Source: CAYJBP01 sp964368605 (GTDB lineage: Bacteria; Bacillota; Dehalobacteriia; UBA4068). From it: a stretch of 14,165 nucleotides of DNA. Both the position numbers and the translations under genes were made by a program. A model generated the notes under the pieces. It saw nothing but the letters and a program-made list of their open reading frames with translations. It had not been told where the DNA came from and made no database searches. The DNA is taken from the NCBI GenBank assembly GCA_964368605.1, contig CAYJBP010000059.1, forward strand, positions 1-14,165. The letters are read 5' to 3'. Shown piece by piece: positions 13,534 to 14,165 of the stretch. The stretch's first letter is position 1. Each line of letters begins with the position of its first letter.

Positions 13534-13760
13534 ACCCAATTTTAGGAAAATCATAAAAAATTAAGATTTTTTAAGTATATTTTTATGATATATACTAGTA
13601 TACGTAAGTTAATACTAATAATCAGGGTAATAGCAAATTAATTATTATGCATAAATTTTGGATATAAGCTAGCGGATATTTATAAAAAAGCTATACTGAT
13701 TGCTTAGCCTCGCCGATATAATCAGAACCCAGCCCAGCTTTGGTATTTTTTGATTTATTT
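13534..13760. other. AT-rich intergenic DNA, no gene seen
   Basis: No reading frame here has both a start with a ribosome site and a plausible product. A perfect 12-bp palindrome TATACTAGTATA (13591-13602) lies upstream of the CAP promoter and could be a protein-binding site. Nothing else is recognisable. Confidence 0.5.
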
Positions 13761-13790
13761 TGTAGGGAATGGTCTTGACCATTCCGCTGT
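13761..13790. repeat. REP-like palindromic unit (TGTAGGG-type)
   Basis: A 9-bp perfect inverted repeat GGAATGGTC/GACCATTCC (13766-13774/13777-13785) with a TT loop is preceded by TTTTGTAG. From memory, palindromes of this layout are scattered through many Clostridia genomes between genes. Only one copy is present in this window, so dispersal cannot be shown here. Confidence 0.5.
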
Positions 13791-13976
13791 TTTGGTTATT
13801 GTTACCTATTGTTGGCTTGACTATTTTAGTTTTTTGTTGCCTATTGCTAGCTGGATTGTGGGTTATTAATGTTTTTTGGCGGATAGTTCTATTGGTTTCT
13901 CTTTCTTGGCTGGGTAGGCTTTCTTGTCCCTTCCTCCGTTTGTTTATGTAGTTACTTTTATCGTAGAGGGGGGATT

Positions 13977-14165
13977 GTTACTTTTTGGTCGCAAAAAGTA
14001 ACCAAAAACAACCGCTAATTGCAAAGCGCCTGAGCTAGAGCCAAAATCTTCGATTTTGCGCTATAGCTACGTGCATAGCTGCGGCTTTGCGAAGCAAAGG
14101 CCAGCTAGGCTGGGCACGCCTGTAGTGTGGACTCGTCTGCGCTAAGTCCGTATAACTCGTCGCTT
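13977..14165. repeat. Palindrome-rich non-coding segment running off the right edge
   Basis: It opens with an 11-bp stem GTTACTTTTTG/CAAAAAGTAAC (13977-13987/13992-14002), followed by CAAAAACAACC, which echoes the AAAACAACC that follows the palindrome of the left-edge tandem repeat. More short palindromes follow: CAAAATC/GATTTTG (near 14043-14058), CTTTGC/GCAAAG (near 14085-14098) and CCAGC/GCTGG (near 14101-14113). It is richer in G+C than the DNA to its left. No coding frame is convincing. Confidence 0.55.

Noticed and set aside
13769..13951. Hydrophobic 60-codon open frame on the plus strand
   Set aside because: Its start lies inside the 13766-13785 palindrome, the ribosome site is poor, and the residues come from T-rich DNA that makes any frame hydrophobic. 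No terminator follows.

Overview
The window looks like the chromosome of an endospore-forming Bacillota (Firmicutes), most likely from the Clostridia. It carries a complete cotJA-cotJB-cotJC spore-coat operon and a secreted CAP-domain protein of the kind common in spore-formers. Nearly every gene has a strong AGGAGG-type ribosome binding site, and the DNA is moderately AT-rich. The species cannot be named from sequence alone.

The left and centre (472-10458, minus strand) hold a compact podovirus-like structural cluster. In transcription order it encodes a portal, a small 71-aa protein, a scaffold-like protein, an SU10/DUF5309-type major capsid protein, a small 97-aa virion-like protein, a head-tail adaptor-like protein, a nozzle/hub-like protein, a short tail fibre, an XhlA-like membrane/coiled-coil protein, a holin and a 230-aa helical protein. 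All frames are intact. No terminase, integrase, repressor, replication gene, tape measure or endolysin is visible, and the usual place for terminase (before the portal) is occupied by other DNA.

Two plus-strand genes sit inside or at the edge of this cluster. A 345-aa lipoprotein lies between the portal and the rest of the structural genes. A 52-aa acidic protein lies upstream of the portal. Each has a near-consensus sigma-A promoter, whereas no comparable promoter is seen for the structural genes. This is the pattern expected of lysogenic-conversion (moron) genes expressed while structural genes are silent; that reading is inference.

Two diverged copies of a roughly 200-bp structured repeat, in the same orientation, bracket the phage-like block (235-444 and 11241-11432). 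Each begins about 25-27 bp past the stop codon of a minus-strand gene (the 230-aa gene and cotJC). A bidirectional terminator at 10931-10975 separates the cotJ transcript from the 52-aa gene.

The right part (11457-13425, minus strand) is host-like. The CAP gene has its own sigma-A promoter and terminator. The cotJ operon follows, preceded by a sequence matching the mother-cell sigma-K consensus. The last 700 bp (13426-14165) contain no convincing gene but several palindromes of REP-like type.

The most noteworthy items are the terminase-less capsid locus next to a spore-coat operon and bracketed by direct repeats, the multi-stem and possibly pseudoknotted RNA element directly after the capsid gene, and the two independently promoted plus-strand genes.
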